Of a stretch of DNA of 64,000 nucleotides, positions 36,600-45,800 are shown piece by piece. Where the stretch lies: NCBI GenBank assembly GCA_902761355.1, contig CACWJY010000021.1:1-64000 (forward strand). The letters run 5' to 3'. The notes under the pieces are model-generated. The model did no database searches, was not told the origin of the DNA, and saw nothing but the letters and a program-made list of their open reading frames with translations. The translations under genes and the position numbers were made by a program. This DNA comes from Fibrobacter succinogenes (GTDB taxonomy: Bacteria > Fibrobacterota > Fibrobacteria > Fibrobacterales > Fibrobacteraceae). Position 1 is the stretch's first letter. The number at the start of each line of letters is the position of its first letter.

Positions 36600-37760
36600 A
36601 TGTTCTTTGAACAAGCCATTGCACACCAGGTTCCGGGTTACACCCGTGAAGCAGACTCCGCTCACGGCGAATCGCTCGCCATGTTCGACTATAAAGACGA
36701 ACTCCGAATCAAGGACCTCGCCATCCAGGAATTTTGGGACGTTAACCGTCTGGCGGGCACTCCGCAAAAGGTAATAGCAAGCCCTATGCCGCGCGCCTAC
36801 CGCACCACAAGCAAGCGCCGCGTGTACATGCAGCCGGGAAACCTGCAGTTCGACCGTCAAGAATCGATGCTCGAGCCCGAAGAGCACAACAAGATTTACG
36901 ATTTTCTTTTTGAAAAGCTGATTACGCCGGCCTACAAGCCGCTCGCCTACGCCCTCAACTGGATCATTATCCGTGGCACCTACCAGTACCGCGTGGTGAT
37001 TTTCAATATCAAGAAAATTGACGCGAGCATCGTGCGCAAGCTCAAGCTGATTTCGGACGCCCTGAAAGAAACTCCTTTCAAGGTGACTGCGGCACACGCC
37101 TACGTGGACACAACCGAATCCGATTACTACCTGGAATCGAAGCGTCCGACCGAGGGTCTGAACTTCAAACAGCTTTATGGTCCACGCGAAATGAGCCTCG
37201 GACTTGGCAAGTTCAGCCTGCGCTACCCCGTCACGGGATTCAGCCAGATTAACGAAAGCCAGATTCACAACTTGATCAAGGCCGCAAGCCGACTCCTGAG
37301 CTTAAGCAAGGAAGACCATTTCCTGGATTTGTACTGCGGATACGGTCTATTCAGCTTTGCGCTCGGCGAAGCCGCCAAGGACGTCTTAGGCGTGGAATGG
37401 GAAGGTCCGTCGATCGATTGCGCCAAGGCTTCTGCCAAGCATCTTAAAAAGTCATACCGCTTTATCGCAGGCAAAATCGACGAGATGTTCGTGCAGACGC
37501 GACTGCCGCGGCCGATCGTGAACGAACCGGAAAAAATTCTGCTGGACCCGCCGCGCAAGGGCTGCGAACCGGGCGTAATTCACGCGCTCGCCATGCGCAA
37601 GCCGATTCGCGTATGCCACGTGTTCTGCGGCACCGACGAAATCCCCGCCTCGCTCAAGGAATGGGAACGCTACGGTTACCGCGTGCGCGAGGTGCAGCCG
37701 CTGGACCTGTTCCCCGGCACCCCGCACCTCGAAACCATCGTGATGCTCGAAAGAAAATAA
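36600..37760 (+). CDS. TrmA-like class I SAM RNA methyltransferase
   Basis: A 386-residue protein of the TrmA/RlmC/RlmD (uracil-C5) group. It has GFSQINESQ (the substrate-side motif), the SAM loop DLYCGYGLFSFALGE (about 242-256), and LLDPPRKGC. The catalytic Cys is probably in HVFCGTDEIP, where the usual S-C-N-P is changed to F-C-G-T. A general-base Glu is in PGTPHLETIVML at the C-terminus. There is no TRAM domain or N-terminal iron-sulfur cluster. The ATG at 36600 has GAGG 5 bases upstream. It probably makes m5U in tRNA or rRNA, but the altered motif leaves the target open. A true RlmD-like gene is at 48317-49531. Confidence 0.82.
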   Translation: MFFEQAIAHQVPGYTREADSAHGESLAMFDYKDELRIKDLAIQEFWDVNRLAGTPQKVIASPMPRAYRTTSKRRVYMQPGNLQFDRQESMLEPEEHNKIYDFLFEKLITPAYKPLAYALNWIIIRGTYQYRVVIFNIKKIDASIVRKLKLISDALKETPFKVTAAHAYVDTTESDYYLESKRPTEGLNFKQLYGPREMSLGLGKFSLRYPVTGFSQINESQIHNLIKAASRLLSLSKEDHFLDLYCGYGLFSFALGEAAKDVLGVEWEGPSIDCAKASAKHLKKSYRFIAGKIDEMFVQTRLPRPIVNEPEKILLDPPRKGCEPGVIHALAMRKPIRVCHVFCGTDEIPASLKEWERYGYRVREVQPLDLFPGTPHLETIVMLERK

Positions 37761-37776
37761 ATTCCGTTTTCACCCC

Positions 37777-38202
37777 ATGAGAACGCCCTTACAACTTGCC
37801 GTCATATTCGCCATTTGCCTTGCCGGAGAATTCTTGCACCGCATCGTAGGCATTCCCCTGCCCGGGAACATCATCGGCATGGTTCTACTTCTAGCATTAC
37901 TTTGTCTTAAAACCCTTAAACCGGAGCAGATTTCAGGCGTTTCCAGTTTTTTCCTGAACTACCTCGCCTTATTTTTCTTACCCCCAAGTATCGCCATCAT
38001 GGCCGTCGGTGACGACGTCCTTTCCAAATGGCCGCTATTGCTGTGTCTCTGCATCGTTTTTACGCTGATTACCCTCGCCGTGAGTGGGCGATGCACGCAG
38101 CTGTTTATCAGAAAACAAGAATACCGAGAAAACTTAGCGATCCGCGCAGAGCGTCTCGCCAAACGTGCCGCATCTAGCCGTAAAAAAGGAGGCGACAAAT
38201 GA
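37777..38202 (+). CDS. lrgA: LrgA/CidA-family membrane protein
   Basis: A 141-residue protein with about four membrane helices. The N-terminus contains FAICLAGEFLHRIVGIPLPG, followed by NIIGMVLLLALL, the CidA/LrgA signature. The family has a holin-like topology and is linked to control of murein hydrolases, overflow metabolism and pyruvate transport in different bacteria. The C-terminus is basic and cytoplasmic. It overlaps lrgB by 4 bp, and begins 16 bp after the methyltransferase gene. Confidence 0.88.
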   Translation: MRTPLQLAVIFAICLAGEFLHRIVGIPLPGNIIGMVLLLALLCLKTLKPEQISGVSSFFLNYLALFFLPPSIAIMAVGDDVLSKWPLLLCLCIVFTLITLAVSGRCTQLFIRKQEYRENLAIRAERLAKRAASSRKKGGDK

Positions 38203-38891
38203 ACGCCATTATCAACTCGCCCCTTTTTGGCATACTGCTGTCACTCGCCGCATTCGAGACTGGAGTCGCCATCAGCAAAAAATGGAAATACTCCTTCTTG
38301 AATCCCCTGCTGATTGCAAACATCCTCATTGTCGGATTCCTGCTTGCAACCGGAATCAGCCTCGAAAGCTACAACGTGGGCGGCGACTATATTTCAGTAC
38401 TGCTTTCGCCAGCAACGGTCGTTCTCGCCGTCCCGCTATACAACCAAATCTCTAAACTCAAAAAATTCTGGAAACCAATTCTTGCAGGGATATTCGCCGG
38501 AAGCATCACCTCCATGGCCTGCGTCATCGTCATCAGCAAACTGATTGGCCTAAGCGACGTTCTCATGCGTTCGCTCCTCCCAAAATCCATCACGATTCCC
38601 ATGGGCTCCGTCGTTTCGGAACAGATTGGAGGCATTCCGTCCGTCACCATTATTTCGATTGTCGTCACGGGAATTACAGGCGCCGTCGCAGCCCCCGCCA
38701 TTTGCAGAATCTGCCGCATCAAGCACAAGGTTGCGCAAGGCATTGCCATTGGCACCGCAAGCCACGCCCTCGGTACCACCAAAGCCATGGAAATGGGCGA
38801 AATTCAAGGAGCCATGAGCAGCCTTTCTATCGGCGTAGCCGGATTATTTACCGCCATTGTGGCACCAATAATCTTAAACTTCATCGACTAA
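38199..38891 (+). CDS. lrgB: LrgB-family membrane protein
   Basis: A 230-residue protein with about seven membrane helices. The stretch LLPKSITIPMGSVVSEQIGG (about 127-146) and the later GTASHALGTTKAMEMGE (about 186-202) are the LrgB signature. It works with LrgA; known pairs act in cell-lysis control or pyruvate/glycolate transport. The gene overlaps lrgA by 4 bp at its start. Its last 4 bases overlap the stop of the convergent SagB-like gene. Confidence 0.92.
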   Translation: MNAIINSPLFGILLSLAAFETGVAISKKWKYSFLNPLLIANILIVGFLLATGISLESYNVGGDYISVLLSPATVVLAVPLYNQISKLKKFWKPILAGIFAGSITSMACVIVISKLIGLSDVLMRSLLPKSITIPMGSVVSEQIGGIPSVTIISIVVTGITGAVAAPAICRICRIKHKVAQGIAIGTASHALGTTKAMEMGEIQGAMSSLSIGVAGLFTAIVAPIILNFID

Positions 38892-40297
38892 AAGTCAAAA
38901 TCAAGCTTTAGGCCGCCATGAGCCTTTCCGACAAGAATTTCGGCAACGATACTTTCGCTTTCGGGAATACCGCATAGTTTTCTAAGTTCGTCGTGATAAA
39001 AGAAACGTTCGCTACGCGAAACTTTTCTAATAAGGCGAGCCGAAAGATTCAGAGACTGCACCATATAACCCGCATTCAAGTTCATATAGCGGTAAGCGCG
39101 TTCACCAAGTAAATTGCACGATTCACCCAAATCAGCTGTCAACAGCACGGCAAACGCCGTATTATCGGCATCATCAGGAACAAGATGGCACTTAGAGAAT
39201 TTTTTGGCATTCACAGCTCCCGATTGCATATAAACCGACTTACGGACAGGCACATAACGGTAAACGCCAGGATACACGAACATCACATCAAAAGAGACTA
39301 TCCAAATTTTTAAAAGGCCCGCACCAAACAAGTGTATTTGGCCAACCTCAAGCCAGCGCAACATGCTCGAGAAATCATCCAAATCAAAGCCGGCCTTTTT
39401 AAACGGCACATAGCTTGGAGCCTCGGGACCCAAATCCGAAAGCAAATTAAAATAATAGGCCGCATCAAACTTAGATGGCGTTAGCGGGAACTCGTCTCCC
39501 GGGAAAGCTTGCGCAGAAAGCCTCCGAATGCGGATGCTCTTAGGAAGGTCCGTTATATTTTCGGAATGATTTTGTCGCATAAACAGCGACGGATACGACA
39601 AGGCCGTCATGTCTCCGATTACCGGATCGGTTTCGCCGCGGTTAGAATAAGCGGTTTCACCAACACCCTCATCAACCGAATCAAACGCAAGTTCGCTATA
39701 TTCCGGGAACACTGCCAATGCGGCCAAGGGGACTTCTGTCGCAGACAAATTCAGAGACACCGCAATTTCGTCATCTACAAATCCACCCAGGGCAAAAACC
39801 TTCGCCCCCTTAGACCTGTGATGTAGCAATACGCTTGCCGCACAGGAACCCACGTCTTGTGTCACCTGTGCATAGGCCCCTTCTCTAAAGCGCCAAACGG
39901 ATCGTTCTAGAATACCCGTAAAAATATAAAGCAGCGGAGCTTCTTGAACAAATTCTTTGTCCGGAAAAGCCTCCACCAGTTTCTTCATGACATCCTTGCC
40001 GCCAATACGTACCAGCTGTCCTACCACATCAGGGACAGAACCATTTGACGTTTCATCATAGGCATATACGCCATCGGGAATAGTACGGCCACGTGTTACG
40101 ACATAAATTCCTACCGGTTTAAGGTTGTCTCCCGACACGTATCCAAACGAAGGAATATCAGCAGCGTGCAAATCAATCCGATTGCAGCCCTCATGACGAC
40201 GGTCCGCATTCCTTTGCGCTTCCCAGTATAATTCTGCAGGTTTCTCCTTGCGAGTAAACCTAATCGATTCCGAATATTTTTCAGAGAAAAAGCGCAT
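38888..40297 (-). CDS. Tandem SagB-type nitroreductase-like protein (orphan)
   Basis: A 469-residue protein with two SagB/ThcOx-like flavin oxidoreductase halves. The first has GIYVVTRGRTIPDGVYAYD, QEAPLLYIFTGILERSVWRF and ALGGFVDDEI (about 63-190). The second has YPGVYRYVPVRKSVYMQSG, GERAYRYMNLNAGYMVQSLN and the DELRKLCGIPESE ending. These match the order of FMN-contact motifs in SagB. SagB enzymes oxidise azolines in RiPP synthesis, but no YcaO, leader peptide or transporter gene is nearby, so the substrate is unknown. It starts at the ATG at 40297 with no clear ribosome binding site. It ends overlapping lrgB tail to tail. Confidence 0.72.
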   Translation of the reverse strand: MRFFSEKYSESIRFTRKEKPAELYWEAQRNADRRHEGCNRIDLHAADIPSFGYVSGDNLKPVGIYVVTRGRTIPDGVYAYDETSNGSVPDVVGQLVRIGGKDVMKKLVEAFPDKEFVQEAPLLYIFTGILERSVWRFREGAYAQVTQDVGSCAASVLLHHRSKGAKVFALGGFVDDEIAVSLNLSATEVPLAALAVFPEYSELAFDSVDEGVGETAYSNRGETDPVIGDMTALSYPSLFMRQNHSENITDLPKSIRIRRLSAQAFPGDEFPLTPSKFDAAYYFNLLSDLGPEAPSYVPFKKAGFDLDDFSSMLRWLEVGQIHLFGAGLLKIWIVSFDVMFVYPGVYRYVPVRKSVYMQSGAVNAKKFSKCHLVPDDADNTAFAVLLTADLGESCNLLGERAYRYMNLNAGYMVQSLNLSARLIRKVSRSERFFYHDELRKLCGIPESESIVAEILVGKAHGGLKLDFDF

Positions 40298-40547
40298 AGG
40301 CTAAAGTTAGTAAAATAGGCCACATCTATCGTATTTTTCGGCTTCAGCAGCCCATTTTTCACCAGAAAACACACTCGATACACTCGCGTAAAAATAAGCC
40401 ATTTAGTTAGAACCGCTTTATGTTTTTCGAGCATAGATTTAAGGACAATAGGGCAAGATCATCGTTTACTGACGTATACGAGAAAAAGATTAAAAGGCTT
40501 TTATCTTGCCACAGGACATCATAGATTTTAGAAAAAAAGAGGTCAAG

Positions 40548-42539
40548 ATGAACTTCAAGTCAAAATCAAGCCTAGCCCTTTCTGCGGCTGCACTGCTCCT
40601 TTTAAGCGCTTGCGGTGACAAAGCCAGCGAACAGATTATCACCCCCATTGAATCAACAAACGCCGTTACAGATTCTACGAGAACACCCATCAATCCGGGC
40701 GACACCACCACAACGCCTACGGATACTACAGCGGTCCCTAAAGACACGAATACAACACCGACCGATCCTTCGACATTACCCGCCGAAGGCCCCATCACGT
40801 TGCCCGCAGGTTTGGGACTCCTAGTCGATGACTTCGAAGACGGCGACAACCATTCTAGCACAATTGATGATTACTGGTACACTTACAACGACAACGATAA
40901 TGACGGAGCCTCTGTCATCACGACACCCGTAAATGAAGACGGAGACATTATCGCCGGCGCCGTCAATAACGGTTCCAACTACGCATTGCAAGTAAACTAT
41001 ACACTCGACCAAGGCGAATACGCATACGACCCGTATGTGGGTTGGGGCATTCAAGTTGCCGAAGATGATGAAAACGGACGTTTCGGCGGCATTACCTACT
41101 GGTACAAGGGTGGTGCCCACGAAGTCCACATCGAAGTTTCCGACGTCAAGGACTATGACGTTCACCTCGCCAAGGTGTCGGCATCGCGCACCTGGAAGCA
41201 GGCAGTCATCCGCTTCAAGGACCTAGTCCAAGGAGGCTGGGGCGAAGAAGTCACGTTCGACGCCAAGCATATCAAGGCCATCAGTTTCCAGGCCAAGGGC
41301 AGCAAGAGCAAAATCGTTACAGACTCGCTGTTTATCGACAACATTTACCTGCAGGACACCTCCGAAGTCGAAAAGGATAAGCCCGACATGGAAATCAAGG
41401 ACCCGGTGATTCCGACAGTCGAATTCACCGAAGCCGAAATCACGGTCACAAACCCGCTGCAGGCAAAGGCTATGAAGTACCTGAACAAGGGTATAAACTT
41501 TACCAACTGGCTCGAAAATGCCGACGGCAAGTTCAAGGAATTCGTCTTTAACGAAGACGACATCAAGCTTTTGGCCGATAACGGCATCAAGAGCCTTCGC
41601 TTACCCATTGACCTCGACCTGTACGCCACTAACCGCGACAAGTTTGTCAAGGATACCACGGGAACCGTAGAGCTCGCCTTTGATGACAGCACTCTCTTTA
41701 CTGTTCTCGATTCCTTCGTAGAATGGACCGGCAAGCATAACATGTCTCTCGTGATTGACTACCACGAATACGACAATAGCTATAATACCACCAGTGCCAA
41801 GGATAACAAGTATATCCAAATGATGACTGAAACCTGGAAGCACGTGGCCGCCCACTACGCCGAAAATACCCGCGAAGACATCTTCTTCGAACTGCTGAAC
41901 GAACCCGACATGAGCAAAGGTAAAGTAACTGCCGATGATTGGACTATCGCCGCCCAGGCCATGATCGACTCCATCCGTACCGTCGACACGAAGCACTCGA
42001 TTCTCTTCGGTGACGCTCAGTGGTATTCCATCAGCTTGCTCGCCAAGCGTACCCCGTTCACCGATGACAACATCATCTACGTAATTCACACCTACGAACC
42101 GTTCGCCTTTACACATCAGGGCGGTTCTTGGACGGACTACGCCACCATCAAGGGAATTCCGTTCCCCTACGATCCGGCTAAGTGGTCTACCGTTTCGGGC
42201 GACTTCGGCGTCACTAAGAGCACCGCCAGCTACGTCAAGACGGCCATCAAGAACTACTACAAGACTGGTAGCAAAGAAGCCATCATGGCCGAAATTTTGA
42301 AAGCTAAAAAGTGGGCCGCCACGAACAACGTGCCCGTAATCATCAACGAATTCGGCGCATTGAACCTCAAGTCCACCGCACAAGACCGCCTCAACTACCT
42401 CACCGCCATGCGCGAAATCTGCGACACCCTCCAGATTCCTTGGACGCACTGGGGCTACACCGGCAACTTCTCGCTGTTCGAAGGTGAACTCAAAGGAACC
42501 AAGCTCATCGACGGTATAGCCGAAGCCTTAAAATTATAG
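40548..42539 (+). CDS. GH5 cellulase-type lipoprotein with CBM11-like domain
   Basis: A 663-residue surface enzyme. The signal ends with the lipobox LSAC (Cys about 23). A Thr/Pro/Asp-rich linker runs to about residue 80. A CBM11-like jelly roll (LLVDDFEDGDNH ... LFIDNIYL, about 90-275) comes before the GH5 barrel (about 310-663). The acid/base is Glu452 in LLNEPDMSKG and the nucleophile Glu601 in IINEFGAL. GH5 retains configuration on beta-1,4-glucans or related polymers. Lipid anchoring would keep the enzyme on the outer membrane, unlike the GH9 and GH26 enzymes. The ATG at 40548 has AAAGAGG upstream. A repeat begins at its stop codon. Confidence 0.92.
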   Translation: MNFKSKSSLALSAAALLLLSACGDKASEQIITPIESTNAVTDSTRTPINPGDTTTTPTDTTAVPKDTNTTPTDPSTLPAEGPITLPAGLGLLVDDFEDGDNHSSTIDDYWYTYNDNDNDGASVITTPVNEDGDIIAGAVNNGSNYALQVNYTLDQGEYAYDPYVGWGIQVAEDDENGRFGGITYWYKGGAHEVHIEVSDVKDYDVHLAKVSASRTWKQAVIRFKDLVQGGWGEEVTFDAKHIKAISFQAKGSKSKIVTDSLFIDNIYLQDTSEVEKDKPDMEIKDPVIPTVEFTEAEITVTNPLQAKAMKYLNKGINFTNWLENADGKFKEFVFNEDDIKLLADNGIKSLRLPIDLDLYATNRDKFVKDTTGTVELAFDDSTLFTVLDSFVEWTGKHNMSLVIDYHEYDNSYNTTSAKDNKYIQMMTETWKHVAAHYAENTREDIFFELLNEPDMSKGKVTADDWTIAAQAMIDSIRTVDTKHSILFGDAQWYSISLLAKRTPFTDDNIIYVIHTYEPFAFTHQGGSWTDYATIKGIPFPYDPAKWSTVSGDFGVTKSTASYVKTAIKNYYKTGSKEAIMAEILKAKKWAATNNVPVIINEFGALNLKSTAQDRLNYLTAMREICDTLQIPWTHWGYTGNFSLFEGELKGTKLIDGIAEALKL

Positions 42540-42634
42540 CGACCAAAGAGATACGAAATCTCCAAAAGGGTTAAAAAGTCTTTGGTCGCCCTTCGCTTCA
42601 ACGACAGGCATCATGCCTGTCGCCTCAGCTCGGC
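42539..42634. repeat. Hairpin-rich direct repeat, copy 1
   Basis: A 96-base unit with two perfect inverted repeats: GCGACCAAAG / CTTTGGTCGC (42539-42548 with 42580-42589) and CGACAGGCAT / ATGCCTGTCG (42602-42611 with 42613-42622). It starts at the last two bases of the GH5 stop region. Copy 2 begins exactly 180 bases later. Confidence 0.9.
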
Positions 42635-42681
42635 TGGACCTCGGTGAATAATTCTTAAAATCATCATCAACTCCTTGTGTT

Positions 42682-42710
42682 GCCCTATCCGAACAGGATG
42701 GGGCGATTTT
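42682..42710 (+). terminator. Terminator between the two repeats
   Basis: A 9-bp stem GCCCTATCC / GGATGGGGC (one wobble) with a 5-base loop, followed by GATTTTTT. It probably ends the GH5 transcript. Confidence 0.8.
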
Positions 42711-42718
42711 TTAACACT

Positions 42719-42814
42719 GCAACCAAAGAAATATGAGAACTCCAAAAGGATTAACCAGTCTTTGGTCGCCCTTCGCTTCGACGGCAGGCATCATGCCTGT
42801 CGCCTCAGTTCGGC
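42719..42814. repeat. Hairpin-rich direct repeat, copy 2
   Basis: The same 96-base layout as copy 1, with a few changes. The first arm has one mismatch (GCAACCAAAG against CTTTGGTCGC), and CGGCAGGCAT pairs with ATGCCTGTCG with one wobble. Spacing between arms is identical. The 314-base gap 42540-42853 holds the two copies and the terminator, and no gene. Confidence 0.9.
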
Positions 42815-42853
42815 GAGTATTGCACCTTAGCTTTTTTGTATATTGTGATTATT

Positions 42854-45800
42854 ATGCGCGCGTCTATTTCGAGTATTTTATTTCTTTTAACGGCAAGTGT
42901 ATCAGCCCTCGCCGTAGGCTTTTACGGCAACAGCAGCGACATCCATTGGAAAACGGCTGGCACTGACCATTTTCAGTTTATTTACCCTGTAGAATACTCA
43001 AGCCACGCCGCCAAAGTTTCCGCCTATGCCGAAGCCGTCTACGATTCTGTCGTAAACCGTTATCATCATGATTTGCCGGGCCGTGTGAGCGCGACCCTCA
43101 ACAACGCCCTCTACAGCAACGGCAACGCAATCCCAAGCGAGAACTCCATCAACCTGTGGCTTACCAACTGGGATTTTAAAATTAGAAGCAGTCACGGCTG
43201 GCTTTCGGACGTGGTGACGCACGAATTTAGCCATCTGGTCAGCATCGAGAACGCAAGCAAGTTTAAACCAAGCATCTACGGATTCCAAGTTAGTTACACC
43301 GACTACTACAACGAGCGAACTACGCAAGATTTTGCAAGCATGCTCCCCTTTACGTTGCAGCCTCTTTGGATTGCCGAAGGTACCGCCCAGTACGAATCGA
43401 GCCGCATGGGCTTTGACGCCTGGGACACCCATCGCGACATGTTGCTCCGTGTTGCAGCACTCAATGACAGCCTGCTTACGCTCCCCTACATGCACGATTT
43501 TTCGGACAATTCGCTATTTGCAGAACTCGGCCCCTATACGCAAGGCTTTTCGCTCGTCCGCTACATCAGCGAAAAATACGGCGAAGACGCAGTCCCTAAG
43601 ATTTGGCACGAGATGTCAAAGTACCACCGCATGACACTCGATGGAGCCATCAAAAAAGTTCTTGGCATCAGCGAGCAAGAGCTCTACGACAAATGGAAAG
43701 AATATATCACGGCGCAGTACAAGGCTCAACGCGATAGCCTCGGCACCCTCGTCGAAGGAACCAAACTCACCGAAGAATCATTCTGGCAAGACATTCCCAT
43801 CGTCGCCGGCAAACACCTATACGGCGTTTCGAACTTTGGCGGCCCCTGGTTCGACGGCGGTCTATTCAAGATGCCTCTAACCACAGATAGCGATTCTGCA
43901 ACCGCAAAAAAAGATACGACCGAAAAAATCGACGGTATCGAAATCGGTGAAATCGAAGTTGAAAACGAAAGCGAGACAATCGATATTTCTGATTACGCCA
44001 AGCACGGATTCAAAATCAAGAAGGCTTGGCTCGACAAAGGCATCGACGTTTACGAAGACAGTGCTCAAGGTCCCATACTTGCCTATGTGAGCTACCAGAA
44101 CCGCGACAAGGACGGTCACGCCCATTTTGACATCGCCATAAGCGATACCAACAAAAAGGTACTTTCGGTCACCTACCTTGCAGATGCCGTCTACCCCGCT
44201 ATCGACAAGCAAGGCACCACCATCGTCTTCGCCATGCGCGAACCCTACAGCACACGATTCAAACTCGCCAAGGTTCCATACCCTAAGGACATAAACGACT
44301 ACACTTCCGAAGACCCCGTCGACATTTTTGTTCCTGACGCAAAATTTGACTACTACAACATTTATAGTCCCAAATTCAGCCCCGACGGCAAACGTATCGC
44401 CTTCAGTTTCTTTGACGATAAGACGCGCGGCATAGCCATTATCGATAGCGACGGCAACAATTTCAAGGTCGTCTCAACCGAAAGCTTTGACGAACGTGAC
44501 GTGAACTGGATCGACAACGATAAGATTATCTTTGCCAGCAACCGCAACGGCATCTTCAACCTCATCGAAAAGACTCTTTCTACTGGAGCAGAACGCCCGC
44601 TCACAAACGTCGTCGGAGGAGCCTTTACTCCGGCGCTCGCGGGCGACACACTCTACTTTACCGAATACGACAAAGACGGATTCTCGCTTTACAAGATGTC
44701 TTATGGTTCCGCCCCGCTCATCAACGACACGGCAATCACCGTAGCCGAACGAGATAGCATTGTACAGGTTGCCGATACAAGTTGTAGCGAAACCGCAGCT
44801 GATTCTGCTAAAGCCGACTCCGCAAACCTTGAAACGGCGCAGCAAGCTACAGATTCCTTGCCTTGCGAGCCCAAAATCGTCTTACGCGACTCCGTCATCA
44901 AGCTTATCGACACGGTCCGTACCGTCACACAAAAACCCGCGCCAGCCTCAATCGTGCTCAATGGTAAACCCATCGAAAAAATCCAGAAGCAAATCGAGCT
45001 AAGCGACATCGAATTTGCAGGAGTCGAAAAGGACTATCGTCCCATCCCGACAATACCGCTGTTTGTCCCAATGCTCGTCTTTAGCGAAAACGCCCCCGAC
45101 CTTACCGTCTTCGGCGAAGGCAAGCTCAAGGTAAAGGCAGGCCTTGCCGCCATTCTTTCCGATCCGCTCAAGAAAAACACCGTACAACTCGGATTCTTGC
45201 TTGAACTCGGTGCAGGCTTTGACTACATCAACAGTTCCGGCCTCAACCCTGAGCAAGAAAAAGAATTTTTCGCCTCCTGGGACAACCGTAGCACGCCTCT
45301 AGACCTTTCACTTGCCTATACCTACGCCAACTACACCAGCAGAGACACCGTGCGCTACGAAGATGTCCGCGCCCACAACGGAGACAGCCTAGGCATCAGT
45401 CACTACGCCGTTTCGATGCAATCCATCATCGGGGCAGCAGGTTACAGCATCTTCAAGAGCATCGACACCCTGCAAGTGGCCCTTGGCTACGACTGGGCCA
45501 ACTTCAACCTCTACGAAGACAATTTCGACTGGACCTACCAAAAACGCCTAAGCGCCCTCGTGGCCCTCGGCCTCTACGGTGACCATGCCGAAGGTTCCGA
45601 AATCAGCGGACAAGGCAACGGCCTACGCCTCTACTATCAGTACGCCAATTCCGACCTCTACCGCCCCGGCACCTTCGCCGAAAGTTTCACCGTTTCATCC
45701 AGCGGAAAAATCACACCCAAGTACCGTAACTTCAACATCAATGAGTTCGGCATCAATCTTTACGGGAGCCTACAGAGCCCTCTTACGGGAGCACGCCTTG

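Noticed and set aside
37777..38891. Phage holin genes
   Set aside because: The pair matches LrgA/LrgB by motifs and gene order, and no phage structural or lysis genes are present.
38888..40297. RiPP biosynthetic cluster around the SagB-like protein
   Set aside because: Neighbouring genes (lrgAB, GH5) are unrelated and no precursor, YcaO or export gene was found nearby.
40298..40547. Possible gene of about 107 residues on the minus strand upstream of the SagB-like gene
   Set aside because: It overlaps the start of the SagB-like gene in another frame, has no family match and lacks a ribosome binding site; the gap is better seen as a divergent promoter region.
42539..42814. CRISPR array
   Set aside because: There are only two copies, the unit is 96 bases with internal hairpins, and no cas gene is near.
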